Assembly: GCA_016271365.2 (NCBI GenBank)
Contig: CM028132.1
Location: 1,183,505,001 to 1,183,569,000 of the forward strand
Origin: Neoceratodus forsteri
Lineage: Eukaryota; Chordata; Ceratodontiformes; Ceratodontidae
DNA length: 64,000 nt
Direction: 5' to 3'
In this document: positions 22,015 through 32,589 of the stretch, piece after piece
How the letters are laid out: the number at the start of each line of letters is the position of its first letter
How positions within the stretch are numbered: position 1 is the first letter of the stretch
Notes under the pieces: model-generated
Databases searched by the model: none
What the model was told of the DNA's origin: nothing
What the model saw: the letters and a program-made list of their open reading frames with translations, nothing else
Translations under genes and position numbers: made by a program

Positions 22015-22870
22015 TCACCCTGGGGCGTTTTCATGTGTCCCAAAACTCAGCTCTGTTACTAAAGTGGCTGCCCTATCATATTGAAAAAGTTTCATTTGCC
22101 TCTTAATTTCAAAAATTTGGTCTGAGTAGTCAGCTCCCATAAGATTAGCATAAGAAAACAGCTTTTGTAACTGTTGTCGAAAGACTAAGTACTTCATTTG
22201 ATTGTTATTTTGTTTACATGCTCCCTGCACTTGTAGCCATTTCCGAAAGGCTTGTTTGGAATCTGCCCACCACTCACCCATGCAGACAAAGAACTGACTT
22301 GCGTGCTTGGAGTTCATATAGAAGGCCATCCCTAATGGAGGGGTCCTGCAATAGTAAAGTATTTGCCCTCCATCTACTTCTTTGTTGGGGGTAGGGGCAT
22401 TAAGGACTATTTCAATTTGCAATAAAAAATGGTCTGAAAACTCAAAAGGCAGGGTTTTTAGCTGTAACACCATACTATTAGGGTGCAGAAAAAAGAAATC
22501 AATTCTTGTGGACAGTGACCCCCTGTAATAGGTATTCACTGGCCGTAGCCCCCTTATATTGTACACATCATGCAAACCAGCTTGGGATATACAGTGAAGC
22601 AGAGAGTTAGTATCACAATATACTTTCTGTCCCTGTAGTGCCTTATCTTGAATGTCAATAGTACAATTGAAATCCCCCCCAAAAAAAATTAGCATTTTAT
22701 TAATCGCCAGATAGGATTGTATAGATTTAAACAGTTCTACTTTCTCTCCATTTTCCCCTGGGGAGCATATACATTAATGAACCTGCATGGATAGGTATTC
22801 CATAAGCCATCAAGAATTAGAACTTGTCCCGGGCATAGATCAATTAATTTCAGCATTTTAAATGCTTCTC
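22015..22870 (-). pseudogene. LINE A endonuclease, N-terminus missing
   Basis: An apurinic-type endonuclease nicks the target and primes reverse transcription. The frame 22695-22015 begins LIFFGGDFNCTIDIQD (the GDFN metal-site motif). It continues through RIDFFFLHPNSMVLQL to FEFSDHFLLQIEI, which contains the SDH motif. Just upstream, FINVYAPQGKMERK (about 22775-22737) is the preceding strand. The normal N-terminal part with the first catalytic Asn and Glu is absent or unrecognisable, because ORF1-like sequence joins the domain in frame (see 22737-23180). Confidence 0.8.
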
Positions 22871-23180
22871 CATGAAAAATAATTCCCACCCAACATGAAA
22901 TACTCAGTCTCCTACGGTGTCCTTCGGCCCAACATGTTTTTTTCTCATATTGTTCCTCCATTAAGGGTAAAGATTTTGCAGACGAATCCGATTCCATCTC
23001 ATCTGGATCTGAGGAACCCCTATGTTTAGTACATGAGAGAGAGGAGAATTTATTCCCCAGGTGAATATGGGAGACATGTGCTGCTTGTAGTCTGGCAGTC
23101 TGTCGTCTAGGTGGTTTTGACCAATCTGTTGATGATGGGGGAATCTCCTTATTGCTTGTATCCTGGTCTGTGGGATGCAC
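22737..23180 (-). pseudogene. LINE A fused ORF1 C-terminus / endonuclease frame
   Basis: A single 147-codon frame starts with polar, lysine- and serine-rich sequence typical of an ORF1 C-terminus (KPPRRQTARLQAAHVSHIHL, SSDPDEMESDSSAKS). It then runs without a stop into endonuclease sequence (CWVGIIFHGEAFKMLK, NTYPCRFINVYAPQG). Intact two-ORF LINEs have a stop and a complete endonuclease N-terminus here, so an internal deletion has fused the two. That is inference from domain order. Confidence 0.6.
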
Positions 23181-23350
23181 AGGTTGAGCCGTGGGTAAAA
23201 CTATAGGGGATCACCGGTTCCATAGTATGACCCAAACCATGGGCCTGGCCACCCAAGTCCTCGGTGCTTCTCCCTGTTGTATCGGTGGGGCCTGTGGGGG
23301 GAGCAGAAGCACTATCATCAAGATTGGCGGGCCCAGCCTGCCAGTCCCTG

Positions 23351-25260
23351 TCATGAGCATTGGGGAATTGCTTTCTGTTGCGCAGTTTTGATTAAGGTAT
23401 CTTGGTCAAGCCCATCCGTACGATTGTGTGCCTCATATGGGCACTTTTGGAATACATGTCTCCTAGTATCACATAGGTTGCATTTGGCTACGTTTCTGCA
23501 TGCTGTACTAATGTGAGTGTATTCCCCACAGAGTATGCATTTCAGCTTGTCACATATACTGGCCAAATGAGTCCTTTCGCCACACTTGTGGCATGCCTTA
23601 GGCTGTCCTGCATAGAATCAGATGTCTCTGTCTTTTCCAATAAAAAAGCTATTGGTAATATGTTGCACACCACCCACTGTTTGGCACAGTTTAACACAGA
23701 AATGCTACCTCCCTGTCCAAAACAGTTCAGAATCTATAATTGGTTCAGGCGCACTTAGAACATCGCATTTACTCTGCAGCCAGTGGTGAATATCCCCAGT
23801 ACTGACACTTTCGTTCTGAAACATAATGGTAATACATTTGATTAATAGTAAGGTTAGAGAAATTACCATAAATGGGGTCCAAAGCGGGAAAAACTTGACT
23901 TGGTTGTACTTAAACCAGAATATTTCCAGGCCTTGTGGGGCATTAAAGCTGACACTGAAATGTTCCTCCCCCAAAATATGTCTCAGGGTGTGCACTTCTC
24001 CGGGAGTGAAGCATAAAGATTCTTTTATCAACATCTTACCAAAATGTTCTCGGTCCGGTGCAGTCTCCAACCCTCCGCAGTATCTGAGTCGGACTGCATT
24101 TTGTCAGGGTTTTGATGTAGATTTATCCAATACATCAGAAAATCTGGGGTGCCTGGGAGCGGGGATGGAGAAGTCCTGGGACTCTACTGGGCGTCCTCCT
24201 CACTGATATTACCTGCGCCATGGCACTGTTTGTCCCCACCTTGGGGATCACTCTCCGAATCCTGAATCAGATTTGGATCAGGTATCGGATTATCTACCGC
24301 CCCTGGGGTTTGTGGCTCACCCGCAACTGTGTCATGGGCAGGGCACTGGTAACCCGGTTCCGAGTCAAGGTGTCAGATGCGACCAGAATCTCCACCATCA
24401 AATTCTCAGTGGGAAAGTTCTATAATAAGTTTTCAGTTGGGGAACTAATAGCCACCCTCTCGTTCTGGTCCATGCCACCTGCATATTCAACAGGGTTGGA
24501 GATAATAGTAGTACCTTGCAAGTTCTCAGGGATTAACTAAATATGGCTTTCATTTGGCACATTGTGGTCTACTGTAGAAGTACTATTTGTAAGGTATTCA
24601 GTTACCCCACCAGGTTCCCACTGTTCCTGTAGCCACCAGGCATCTCCGGTTCCCTCGGCGGTACATGTCCTCTGTTGTGACTGACCAACACACTGCTCGT
24701 TTCATCACAAGCTGGGTCCGGAGTCCAATACCCCGTTTCCAGCCTGCAATTGACAGCGCCGACTCTGGATACCAGTCAATGGATGTGTGTCCAAAGGTGT
24801 GGTCACCTGAAAAGCTTCCTTTAAGCGATTCCTTACCGATAGCCCTCTCAAGGTGCTAGCAGATCCGGATGACTGAGGCTTTCATTTTGTTTTCTCGGCC
24901 ACTGATTTTTCCAGCTGACGTTGTTTGAATTCCTGTTTATTCAAAGTCCGTTTTTCCATATATATGAGTCCTCGTCTTTAGCCATTTCAGTCGACAGTTG
25001 TTTTCTCCTTTCACAGATGTTTCATTCCAACAAGGCTTCCTCTGTTTGAAAAATCTGCCTTAGTAACATCCATATCAGAAGTATATCCCTCATTTTCATC
25101 AGTATCCATATCAACAGAGTGTTCATCATTATCAGTAATGTTACGAAGGTCGCTCTCTCCTAACACATCACTTTGGCAGTAGGGTAGACTTCAGCTCCCT
25201 TGAGCTGCCGCTCCTCCACAACTCCAGCCACGACTGAGTCCTCCATGTCCAAGATAGGGC
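23351..25260 (-). pseudogene. LINE A ORF1 (nucleic-acid-binding protein)
   Basis: ORF1 proteins coat LINE RNA. Zinc knuckles are readable at 23566-23351: CILCGEYTHISTACRNVAKC then CDTRRHVFQKCP, which fits C-x2-C-x4-H-x4-C spacing. Upstream, 24070-23705 is hydrophobic and charged like the folded part of LINE B ORF1 (ESLCFTPGEVHTLRHILGEE, FSVSFNAPQGLEIFWFKYNQ). The N-terminal part toward 25240 has the complement of an ATG (MEDSVVAG) near the 5' end. Several stops break it. Confidence 0.7.
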
Positions 25261-25280
25261 CAACAGTGCCCCCTTCCCCA

Positions 25281-25288
25281 GAGTAGGG
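25281..25288 (+). other. GAGTAGGG junction 3 (LINE A 5' end / LINE B 3' end)
   Basis: Within CCCCAGAGTAGGG, followed by GAATTTTTATATGAGG, the tail complement of LINE B. No other sequence separates the two LINEs. Confidence 0.85.
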
Positions 25289-25957
25289 GAATTTTTATAT
25301 GAGGATACTGGACTTCATTACAAATAACAACAACACAATCAATACAAAATCATCAAAAACAGTAATATAGAAGCATAAGCACAGACAGTACAAAAAAACA
25401 TTCTTGAAAATAAACATAGAAAGGTAAACATCATACATGAATTAATGCCAATGATCACAATTGATCCATGATCCAAAGATGCGTAACATTTGTACTAGAA
25501 AAGTTCTCTATATCATATTTAGCTAAGCTCTGTACAATTTTCTTAAATATTGTCAGAACTTCCACTTGTGTCACCTATTTTTGCTGCAAAACCCATACAC
25601 AATGTAACTGCCAGGTATATAAAACCTTATTATGGCAAGGATAACATAAACTGTATCTGAATGATACTTTCCTATGAGCTTAGGATTGAACCCATACATG
25701 AACTCAGGCTATGATAACTGGGTGAATAAAGGACTCTTTCCATTCCTGTGCTAGTAAAGACCATAACAATTGAACGTAAGCACACTCCACAAACAAATGC
25801 TGCTGTGTCTCAAGTAACTGGGTACACATGTCTCGAGGACAATACCTATCCGAAAACTACTTATGTTTGTTGTTTCCTTTTACAGTAAGCCTTCCATAAT
25901 TCCCCAACCTTACACTATCCCATATATATGGAGGAATCCTCAAATTTACAATGTGTT

Positions 25958-27760
25958 TTAACACATTAGCCTTCTGATCCGCAGGACAAAGGGGGAAAAC
26001 TCTACTGGGGCTTGCCTCTCTGCCAGTAAAATAGAGTTATATATGGATTTCCTATTTAAGGTCAACAAGCAGTTAGAACCAAGACCCCATTTCAATGCAT
26101 CCAAACCATGGGGGGGAACAAGACCGTTTTCCCTATTAACTGGGACTACTTCTGTTCCAAAAAAGGGAGATTTGGGATCAACCATAAACCTAGCAGTGCT
26201 TTCCATACTTTATCACTAGGCCTCAAAACATGGCTAAAATTATAAAAAAGAAATCTACTAAAGAAAAAGGCTACCGGATTAATCATCCCCACCCCACCCT
26301 CCGGGGTGGGACGATAGGTAAGTTCTCTTTTAATGGAGTTCAATTGAGAACCCCAAAACGCTTGAAAGAAAACACTACAAAGGCATGTCAACATAAACTG
26401 GGGAGGAGGAAAAAACATAACTCAAATATAAAAAAATAGGAACTAACAAGGTTTTAATTAACCATACTCTTTTCTCTTTCCCTATAATTTTGTTTTGCCA
26501 ACCCAGTGCCAATCGGTCTGTGCGAGTCAGCCCTAATTCCCAGTTTAAAGCCTGAGCGTTTTGAGTGCCAAAGGAAATACCTAAGATTTTAATAGGTTCC
26601 TTCGAGAGACTGATGCCTCCGAATTTCCCAGAGTCAGGGATCGGAGTGGATCCCAAAGGGATCCCTCTGCTTTTATCAAAATTAATCCTATATCCAGATA
26701 CAAGTGAGTAGGTCAGCAGAACTTCAAGAAATGCATTTTCATGCGTAGTTTCACTAAGGGTAAGATCCATGTCATCAGCATAAGCTAATGTTTTTAGGGG
26801 GGGAAAGTATTAGCAACAACCGTGATACCTCCTACCTCTGGGGTCTGTTGAAATAGTCTAATGAAAATATCGATACAAAAAATGTACATGAGAGGAGGCA
26901 GCCTTGATGCACTCCTCTCTTGACTATAATCTGATTCCAATACCATCCATTCACGTTAGGAATTAAAACTACATTTGTATACATTAGTCTGATCCAGGCT
27001 ACAAATTCTGTTGGTATACCAAAGGCCTGCAAAACAGAAAATAGAAACTCATGGGATAACCTTTGAAGGCCTTTTCATGCTCAATCCCAACTACCCACCC
27101 ATTAAGTTGATCTGAATCCCTCTTGAAGAAGAGTTCTCTTAATATAATTAAATTGTCATATTGCTGCCTCCCAGGCACTGCACAGGTGTGAGCTGAACTG
27201 ATCAAATAGGTAGAGACTTTTACAAGTCTAGCCAACAGCATTTTTGCCAGCAATTTAAGATCACTAACTCAGAAACTCAGAGGCCTCCAATTGACAATTT
27301 CAGATGTGGGACATTTTTTGTGAATGAGAACCATAACTACTTCTCACATTGTAGGGGCAAATTTGGAATGTGTTAACATGTGATTAAACAAAATAACCAA
27401 TGCAGGTGCCAGTTCCACACAAAACTGTTTACATAGGCCTGCACCTAGGCCGTCGGTGCCAGGGGCCGAATCGGATTTTAATAGTCCAATGGCCTGTAGG
27501 ACTTCTGTTTCTGTGAAAACCTGAGTCATTGCTCTGGTATCAGCATGGGCTGCTTGAGGAAGATGCAGGGATTTTAAAACACTAGTAGCGTCTGTACATA
27601 GGGGCCGTTCACCGAAAAGTTTGGTTACTTGCTCTTCCACCATTCCCAAAATACCACGTGGAGAGGACATCTTCTCACCTGTGGGTGAAATTAATTCAGA
27701 AATTACTCTGCAATCTATTCTGTTTTTGCAATCTTTACAGGGGTCCACCCCCCCCCCCAA
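25958..27760 (-). pseudogene. LINE B reverse transcriptase
   Basis: The linker and fingers read LKSDSAPGTDGLGAGLCKQF at 27760-27344. Next come SAHTCAVPGRQQYDNLIILR (27253-26999) and RGVHQGCLLSCTFFVSIFSL (27032-26832), the degenerate G-V-P/Q-G region. YADD is at 26782-26771 (complement GTCATCAGCATA). The 131-codon frame from 26770 gives SLVSGYRINFDKSRGIPLGS. The C-terminus (26418-26146) reads RELTYRPTPEGGVGMINPVA. Frame breaks at each junction make it non-functional. Confidence 0.8.
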
Positions 27761-28008
27761 GAGGGAAGCATAACTATATTAGGAGTATCACTACCATCCA
27801 CTGGAGCAGGGGAGGAAGGAGATTCCTACGGAGAAATGCTAGGGCCTGCTATCTTCAAGGGGGGAGATTGCCTAGGTGTAACATCTGAAGGCTGAGATGC
27901 TAACAGTTGTTCTTGCTGTAATGTCTCCAACCCAACCCTCAAACTCTGTTCAGACATTCTTTTTGCCTGCTGTTGTTGTGCCCTGTTTATAATGCCTTCA
28001 TGAGAGGG

Positions 28009-28263
28009 TCAGTCATCGCGATTATGCAAGACCCAAGGACAGCGACCATATGCATGCCCTGTACGCTCGCATAAATTACATTTGAAAAGATTCAGACACT
28101 TTCCAGCACTGTGTCCGAACTCTAAGCAGTGGGAACATTTTTCAGACTCACAGGCTGAACTTAGGTGGGCTCGTGAGCCACATTTAAAACAAGACCTTGG
28201 CTGCCCTGCATAGAACACAGAACCTCTGTCCTTTCCTAAATAAAATGTTCTGGGTAAATGCAC
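28009..28263 (-). pseudogene. LINE B ORF1 zinc-knuckle domain
   Basis: Three intact CCHC knuckles in one 84-codon frame: CFKCGSRAHLSSAC, CSHCLEFGHSAGKC and CNLCERTGHAYGRC, each C-x2-C-x4-H-x4-C. They bind single-stranded nucleic acid in ORF1 and Gag proteins. The frame also has HLPRTFYLGKDRGSVFYAGQ at the start, corresponding to the region before the knuckles in LINE A. It is the best-preserved ORF1 fragment in the window. Confidence 0.85.
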
Positions 28264-28479
28264 AGTCCCGGAATTAGTGGTAAATAACTTAACCCTAACC
28301 CTCTACCCACCATCCCAAATCTTCTCTGTATCTAAAATGGGGGTAGGTTTACTCAGAACTTCACAGTGCTGCCACAACCAGAAAAGAATGTCTTCGATAC
28401 TTACCCCCTCGTTCTTAAACATAATAGTAATATTCTTTACTGCAGGCTTTTTCAGTGGGATGGCATGGAAAGGAACCCA

Positions 28480-28922
28480 GAGAGGGGAAGACTTAAGGAG
28501 CTTAATATGTATACCCTTGAGGAAAGGAGGGATGGGGGGACATGATAGAAACTTTCAAGTACCTCAAGGGAATCAAAAAAGTCCAAGAGGGTAGCATCTT
28601 TCAGAGAAAGAGATGAGCAAGAACAAGGGAGCACAATTTGAAGATAGAAGTGTGACGGCTCAGATGTAATGTGAGGAAGTATTTTTCATGGAGAGGGTAG
28701 TGGACGCATGGAACAGCCTTCCTGAGGAGGTTGTGGAGTCAAAAACAGTGGGAGAATTCAAGAATGCATGGGACAGACATAAAGCAATTCTAGGGGTTGG
28801 AGGTAGGAGGAAGTAGGTGGTTGGTTAACTAGGATGTGCAGCTTATCCATTAGGTAGGGAAATGGGCAGACTGGGTGGGCCAAGCGGTCCTCATCTGCCA
28901 TCAAATTCTGTGCTTCTATGTT
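28480..28922 (+). pseudogene. CR1 fragment 3, 3' end only
   Basis: ACTTAAGGAGCTTAATATGT through ATGATAGAAACTTTCAAGTA to TTCTGTGCTTCTATG is the last about 440 bp of a CR1 copy, nearly identical to CR1-Y and CR1-Z. It lies on the plus strand inside the minus-strand ORF1 of LINE B, so it is younger than LINE B. Exact ends are uncertain by about 15 bp. Confidence 0.85.
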
Positions 28923-29848
28923 ATTATACTGGGCCCAAAACCTGTCCAAGCCTGAGACATTCTTAAAACTGATGTCGTAATTTGCATGCCCCAACCCTAT
29001 TAAAGTGAATATTTCAGATGAGAGAAACTTCATTGAATCTTTCAAAGTTTTAGCTATATAAATGCAATCTGGGGGATTGCCATACCACCTTTGTACAGCA
29101 GTCTGACTGCATTGTGAAGTGGGGTCGGTTTCCCTCTATTCTGAAATAAATCAGAAAGTTTAAAAATAGCATCTGAACCCCCATTTTCCAATTGATTTTG
29201 CACCATCTCTGAGGAATGCCCGTCCTTACTGGCCCCTTGCCCTCTAAACCAGCATCCTCCCCAACTAACACATTTACAAGGTGCACATTACTCTGCAGTT
29301 CAGAAGTAGCAGAAAGACCATTACCCCGGGGTTTGTTGGAGCTCTCTGTAGCTGAAACGGTGGTGGCCACTGACTGCTGAGCATTGTCCAACATCTGAAT
29401 GTAAGTAGGGTCCTTGTGTTAGGTGTCCAATGTCCAGATTCTGTCCTCTCCCAACCTGCATCCTCTAATGCATGAACTGGGGACCAGTTGGCATCCCCTA
29501 TGTCTGTATTCCTTGGGGGTGCTAAGCCAGGCCCTGGCAGTTCGGAGGGTAGAGCCTGATGAGATGAATCGTCCTCTGAAGCAGTTGTACTCCAGCCAGG
29601 TACTGTCTAATTACCAGAGACAGAAAAAACAGATGCGGGAAAAACTGGGTCCTGTACAATCACGTTGGAATCAGAGATCAAGTGCCGAGAGTCATACCCA
29701 GCTCCCAACCTCTTCTTTTTCTTTTTAAGGTCCAGACGAATATCCACAGGCTTTTGGCACTCAGGAGAAGCCCATCACAACTGCCAGCCTGCCTCTCTGA
29801 TACTGCTGAATTGTCGTACACTGTAGCGGGAATGCTAGTAGCGGCCTG

Positions 29849-30250
29849 CTACTCAGATAAATCATCCACATCAGCAACTGGCTGGCTCATCGCCAAAATA
29901 TCACGAGTACTAGTGGAACTGGCAGACGGCATTGACTGAGAAAGGCAGACTAATGCCTTATCAAGAGCAGAAACTTTATCAAGCAGCAATTTTTTCTCCT
30001 GAAGTAAACGTAAAGCAGAAACATCACCTTTTTGTGTAGACAGGGCCGCGTCCATACTGAGCACTAATGGAGCATCAGGTTCAGCAACAGGAGTCACGTC
30101 AGAATTATTTAATACTTCAGCCGCAGAAAGCGTTGCATCGATGGCCGCTTGTATAGTAATGGCAGGGGAGGAGGCCTGCTCCCATGTACCTTCCAATTCC
30201 ATCTCCTCCAAAATCTCCTCAGCACTCACCATCACGGAATAGTCGGCCAA
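29849..30250 (-). pseudogene. LINE B ORF1 N-terminus
   Basis: A 133-codon frame beginning MADYSVMVSAEEILEEMELE. Residues near 80-115 (SALRLLQEKKLLLDKVSALD) have heptad-like leucines, consistent with a coiled coil, as in other LINE ORF1 proteins that trimerise. The first ATG lies 19 bp from the 5' end, and a second ATG seven codons in is also possible. The frame stops after DVDDLSE. The folded middle region continues in another frame (29394-29050). Confidence 0.65.
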
Positions 30251-30268
30251 GGGTTCCCCCTACTGGAG

Positions 30269-30276
30269 AGTAGGGA
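30269..30276 (+). other. GAGTAGGG junction 4 (LINE B 5' end / SINE 3' part)
   Basis: Within GGAGAGTAGGG, followed by ACATTTCCCCTGGTGTCC. This is not LINE sequence but the expected continuation of the SINE body that broke off at 8279. Confidence 0.85.
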
Positions 30277-30346
30277 CATTTCCCCTGGTGTCCAGACCAA
30301 ATTCCCCCTTCACTAAAAACAAAATACCACTGCACCAATAGATTAA

Positions 30347-31233
30347 AGGAGTACTACAGACAACATTGCAAAAAACATACATTGTGGAGAGTGTTTTGAT
30401 TTGTGTGTTTAGTCCTGGTGTGTCCTTCCCTTTATTTGCTATTAGGATTTTTTTTCTCAATTTGCCTATTAGTTTTGTGGTCTCCCCTACTTGTTTTACA
30501 GCCTTTGAGATCTCCATATTACTATGGTTTATTGCTACTCTTTTTCCTACAATACCTTCTGTCCTATGTGACAGTGATGCTTCTGGGACCCTAGATTCAG
30601 GCACATACTGGTTCACAGTCAGTTTTAAAGCAGTACAGCATCTGGGACCCTAGATTCAGTAAGTACTGGTTCATAGTAAATTTTAAAGCAGTACAGCTAT
30701 AATTTTAAATTACTTTCCTTATCCTGTAGGCAGTGAAGGCTACATTCTCAGCTTAGGAATCACTTGAGGTCTGACTGAGTGGGCAGTCTGTAAGAAAATA
30801 GCCCATTTATGACCTAGGGTGATTTATGTGCATTTTACGACTGGACGTAGTTTGAGGAAATTAAAAACTTTAAAAGCAAAACATTTACTCCTGCTGGCTA
30901 GACCTAGAAAAACATATAGAATACAAAAATATTGAATTATTATTTAGCTGAGGTCAGAACATCAGGCTTCTATCTTCAGATTATGCTGCAGTACTTTTTC
31001 TCACTGAATCAGTGGTCCTGGATGCATCACAGTCATATAAGACAGGAGGCATTGTAGGCCAAAGAAAGGCAACAAACCTTGCGAAGATGGAAATGCCCAG
31101 AGGCCATAAAACTAGTAGGGAACTTTAGAGGAAAACTAATAGCAGACAAAGGGAAGGACACACCAGGACAGAACACCCAAATCAAATCACTCTGCACAAC
31201 ATATGTTTTGCAGATTTGGACTGTAGTACTCCT
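30347..31233. mobile_element. TTAA-flanked transposon, T2/Kolobok-like
   Basis: TTAA lies at 30343-30346 and 31234-31237. The inner ends are inverted: left AGGAGTACTACAGACAAC, right complement AGGAGTACTACAGTCCAAA, with TGCAAAAAACATA also mirrored. Ends of the form TTAAAGGRR are known from the Xenopus T2 (Kolobok) family, and TTAA duplications also occur in piggyBac. At 887 bp it is non-autonomous, with no transposase. It contains a 60-bp tandem duplication. Confidence 0.75.
30582..30700. repeat. 60-bp tandem duplication
   Basis: CTGGGACCCTAGATTCAG followed by TACTGGTTCA and TTTTAAAGCAGTACAG occurs twice (about 30582-30640 and 30641-30700) inside the TTAA-flanked element. Confidence 0.8.
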
Positions 31234-31355
31234 TTAACCCGAATCAGTTTCAGTTGGTCCCTCCTCTCCCCCCCCCCCCAACATCCTGGGCCAAGGCAGA
31301 AAATATGCTGAATTACCTTGCCCTCCTTCCTGGTAAGCTAAATAAATAAACACCA

Positions 31356-32473
31356 TTTCAACAATAGTGTCAGATTAAGGATGCTATGCTCCATCATTAG
31401 TTTGTATTGATTATGCAATATTATATAATGGCAAGGAAAGAATGCTGGCCTCTGATTGGTCAGACTTGGACTGGAACCATGATGTTATCCCAGTATAACA
31501 TCACTGGATCAAGCCCCAGCAAACATTAACAGAATCAGTCCACGGTGTCCTGTCCACTGATCTCTGTTCATATTCTTGCTGTAAAACCACCTTCAGTATC
31601 ACCGGCTCCCTCACTCTTCAGTAAAAGTAAAAACCACCCTCTCAGAAAGTCACAGATTGCTCTCCCCACCACACAAACCTTACACAATGAATATTTTATT
31701 CCCATGTGTTCCCTGAACTGAGGGGCTTCAGTGGACCACAGAGACTGACCATACGTGCCGGTCGCGTGGTTCACCGGTGCCACTAGGTTCGGGGTTGGGG
31801 ATGGGCGCAGCCATAAAAATTGAATTTATTTGGTCTCCCTTAAGTGACACACATCCTCCAGCCATTGCCCAGTCCTCCACCAGCAGTCCAGGTCCCCCAC
31901 TCAATCTGATTTAATCATTTTCTGCTTCGGACTCCCAAGCCATCACTTTAAGCAGCACATGCTGTATTCAAACATACAGTGCCTTACAGCAGCACTGGTG
32001 GCTTCACAATTCACTTTGCGGTCTCCTGCTACAAACAGTTTAAGTGCAGTGAACGTAGCGGGAGACCTTGCTACAATCAGACCACTGCCCCCTCCCTCCT
32101 GTGTTCTCGTACCAGTCTTTCACATGCCAAATCTCCACTCCTGGCGCTCCTCCTTTGGCAGAAGTACTGGTACCATCCATAAGGCAAAAAGTTTTCTTTG
32201 TTTTTTTCTTTCCCAGTGGAACTGGGATGAGAGGGATATAGAGACCTGCGGGGGGAGGGGGGCAGAGGCAGAAGAGGACAGGACTAAGAATCACAGTTTA
32301 AAAGAGGGAACCTAATGCTACATAACGGCAGCACCTAGTGGACCATGAAAAAAACAGAGTATGCTTCGAAACTTCCAAAATACTGTAAAACTGCATTAAA
32401 TATTCATTTTTTTTTCTGTCTTTCCAGTTTTTTTCACTGTAAGGAGCCATTGTATAATATCAATGATTCACTC
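31356..32473. other. Unassigned, with one short palindrome
   Basis: No gene supported. A perfect-armed hairpin GATGTTAT-CCCAGT-ATAACATC lies near 31480-31502. Its core recurs in the foldback at 32474-32589 (GTGATGTTATCCCAGCATGA), which suggests both belong to one old transposon family. Confidence 0.4.
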
Positions 32474-32589
32474 CAGGGTGTGTGTCGTGGTGGGATAACG
32501 TCACTTCTCAGGTGTTGGATGCACTCGACCTGCGGCCTCGTGCACAACCACCCGAAGCGTGATGTTATCCCAGCATGACACACACCCTG
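32474..32589. repeat. Foldback element with 30-bp inverted arms
   Basis: Left arm CAGGGTGTGTGTCGTGGTGG plus GATAACGTCAC (32474-32503). Right arm GTGATGTTATCCCAGCATGA plus CACACACCCTG (32559-32589) is its complement with few mismatches. The loop itself holds TGCACTCGAC and CCTCGTGCA, a second inverted pair. Probably a miniature DNA transposon remnant. No target duplication identified. Confidence 0.7.

Larger units (their letters stand above)
19304..25280 (-). mobile_element. Tx1-like LINE A, near full length
   Basis: A 5.98-kb minus-strand LINE with ORF1 carrying zinc knuckles, an apurinic-type endonuclease and a reverse transcriptase. This order and the CCHC ORF1 point to the L1/Tx1 clade. 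The 3' tail is at 19304 and the 5' start at 25280. That 5' start (complement GGGGAAGGGGGCACTGTTGG) resembles LINE B (CAGTAGGGGGAACCCTTGG), so both may be complete at the 5' end. Coding is broken by stops, by a deletion at the ORF1/endonuclease boundary and by an insertion at about 21690-21970. It is flanked on both sides by CAGAGTAGGG. Confidence 0.85.
25289..30268 (-). mobile_element. Tx1-like LINE B, full 5' end, endonuclease deleted
   Basis: A 4.98-kb minus-strand LINE related to A. It has ORF1 with an N-terminal coiled-coil-like stretch, three zinc knuckles and a reverse transcriptase. A CR1 fragment (about 28480-28920) interrupts ORF1. The endonuclease is missing: only about 250 bp lie between the zinc knuckles (28009) and the linker before the reverse transcriptase (27760). 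It abuts GAGTAGGG on both sides, and the right-hand side continues into the SINE 3' part. Confidence 0.85.
30277..31355 (+). mobile_element. tRNA-derived SINE, 3' part (interrupted)
   Basis: CCCCTGGTGTCCAGACCAAA at 30284 follows GAGTAGGG exactly as in the vertebrate SINE body I recall, where a GTGTCCTGGCCAA-type phrase follows a GAGYAGGG phrase. It is then cut by the TTAA-flanked element (30347-31233). The SINE probably resumes at 31238 and ends in TTCCTGGTAAGCTAAATAAA at about 31330-31355. This is the matching half of the copy at 8040-8279. Confidence 0.6.

Noticed and set aside
19296..30276. Array as tandem duplication of one LINE by unequal crossing-over
   Set aside because: LINEs A, B and C are clearly diverged, have different truncations and deletions, and each has its own tail at the octamer, so separate insertions fit better. 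Not fully excluded.
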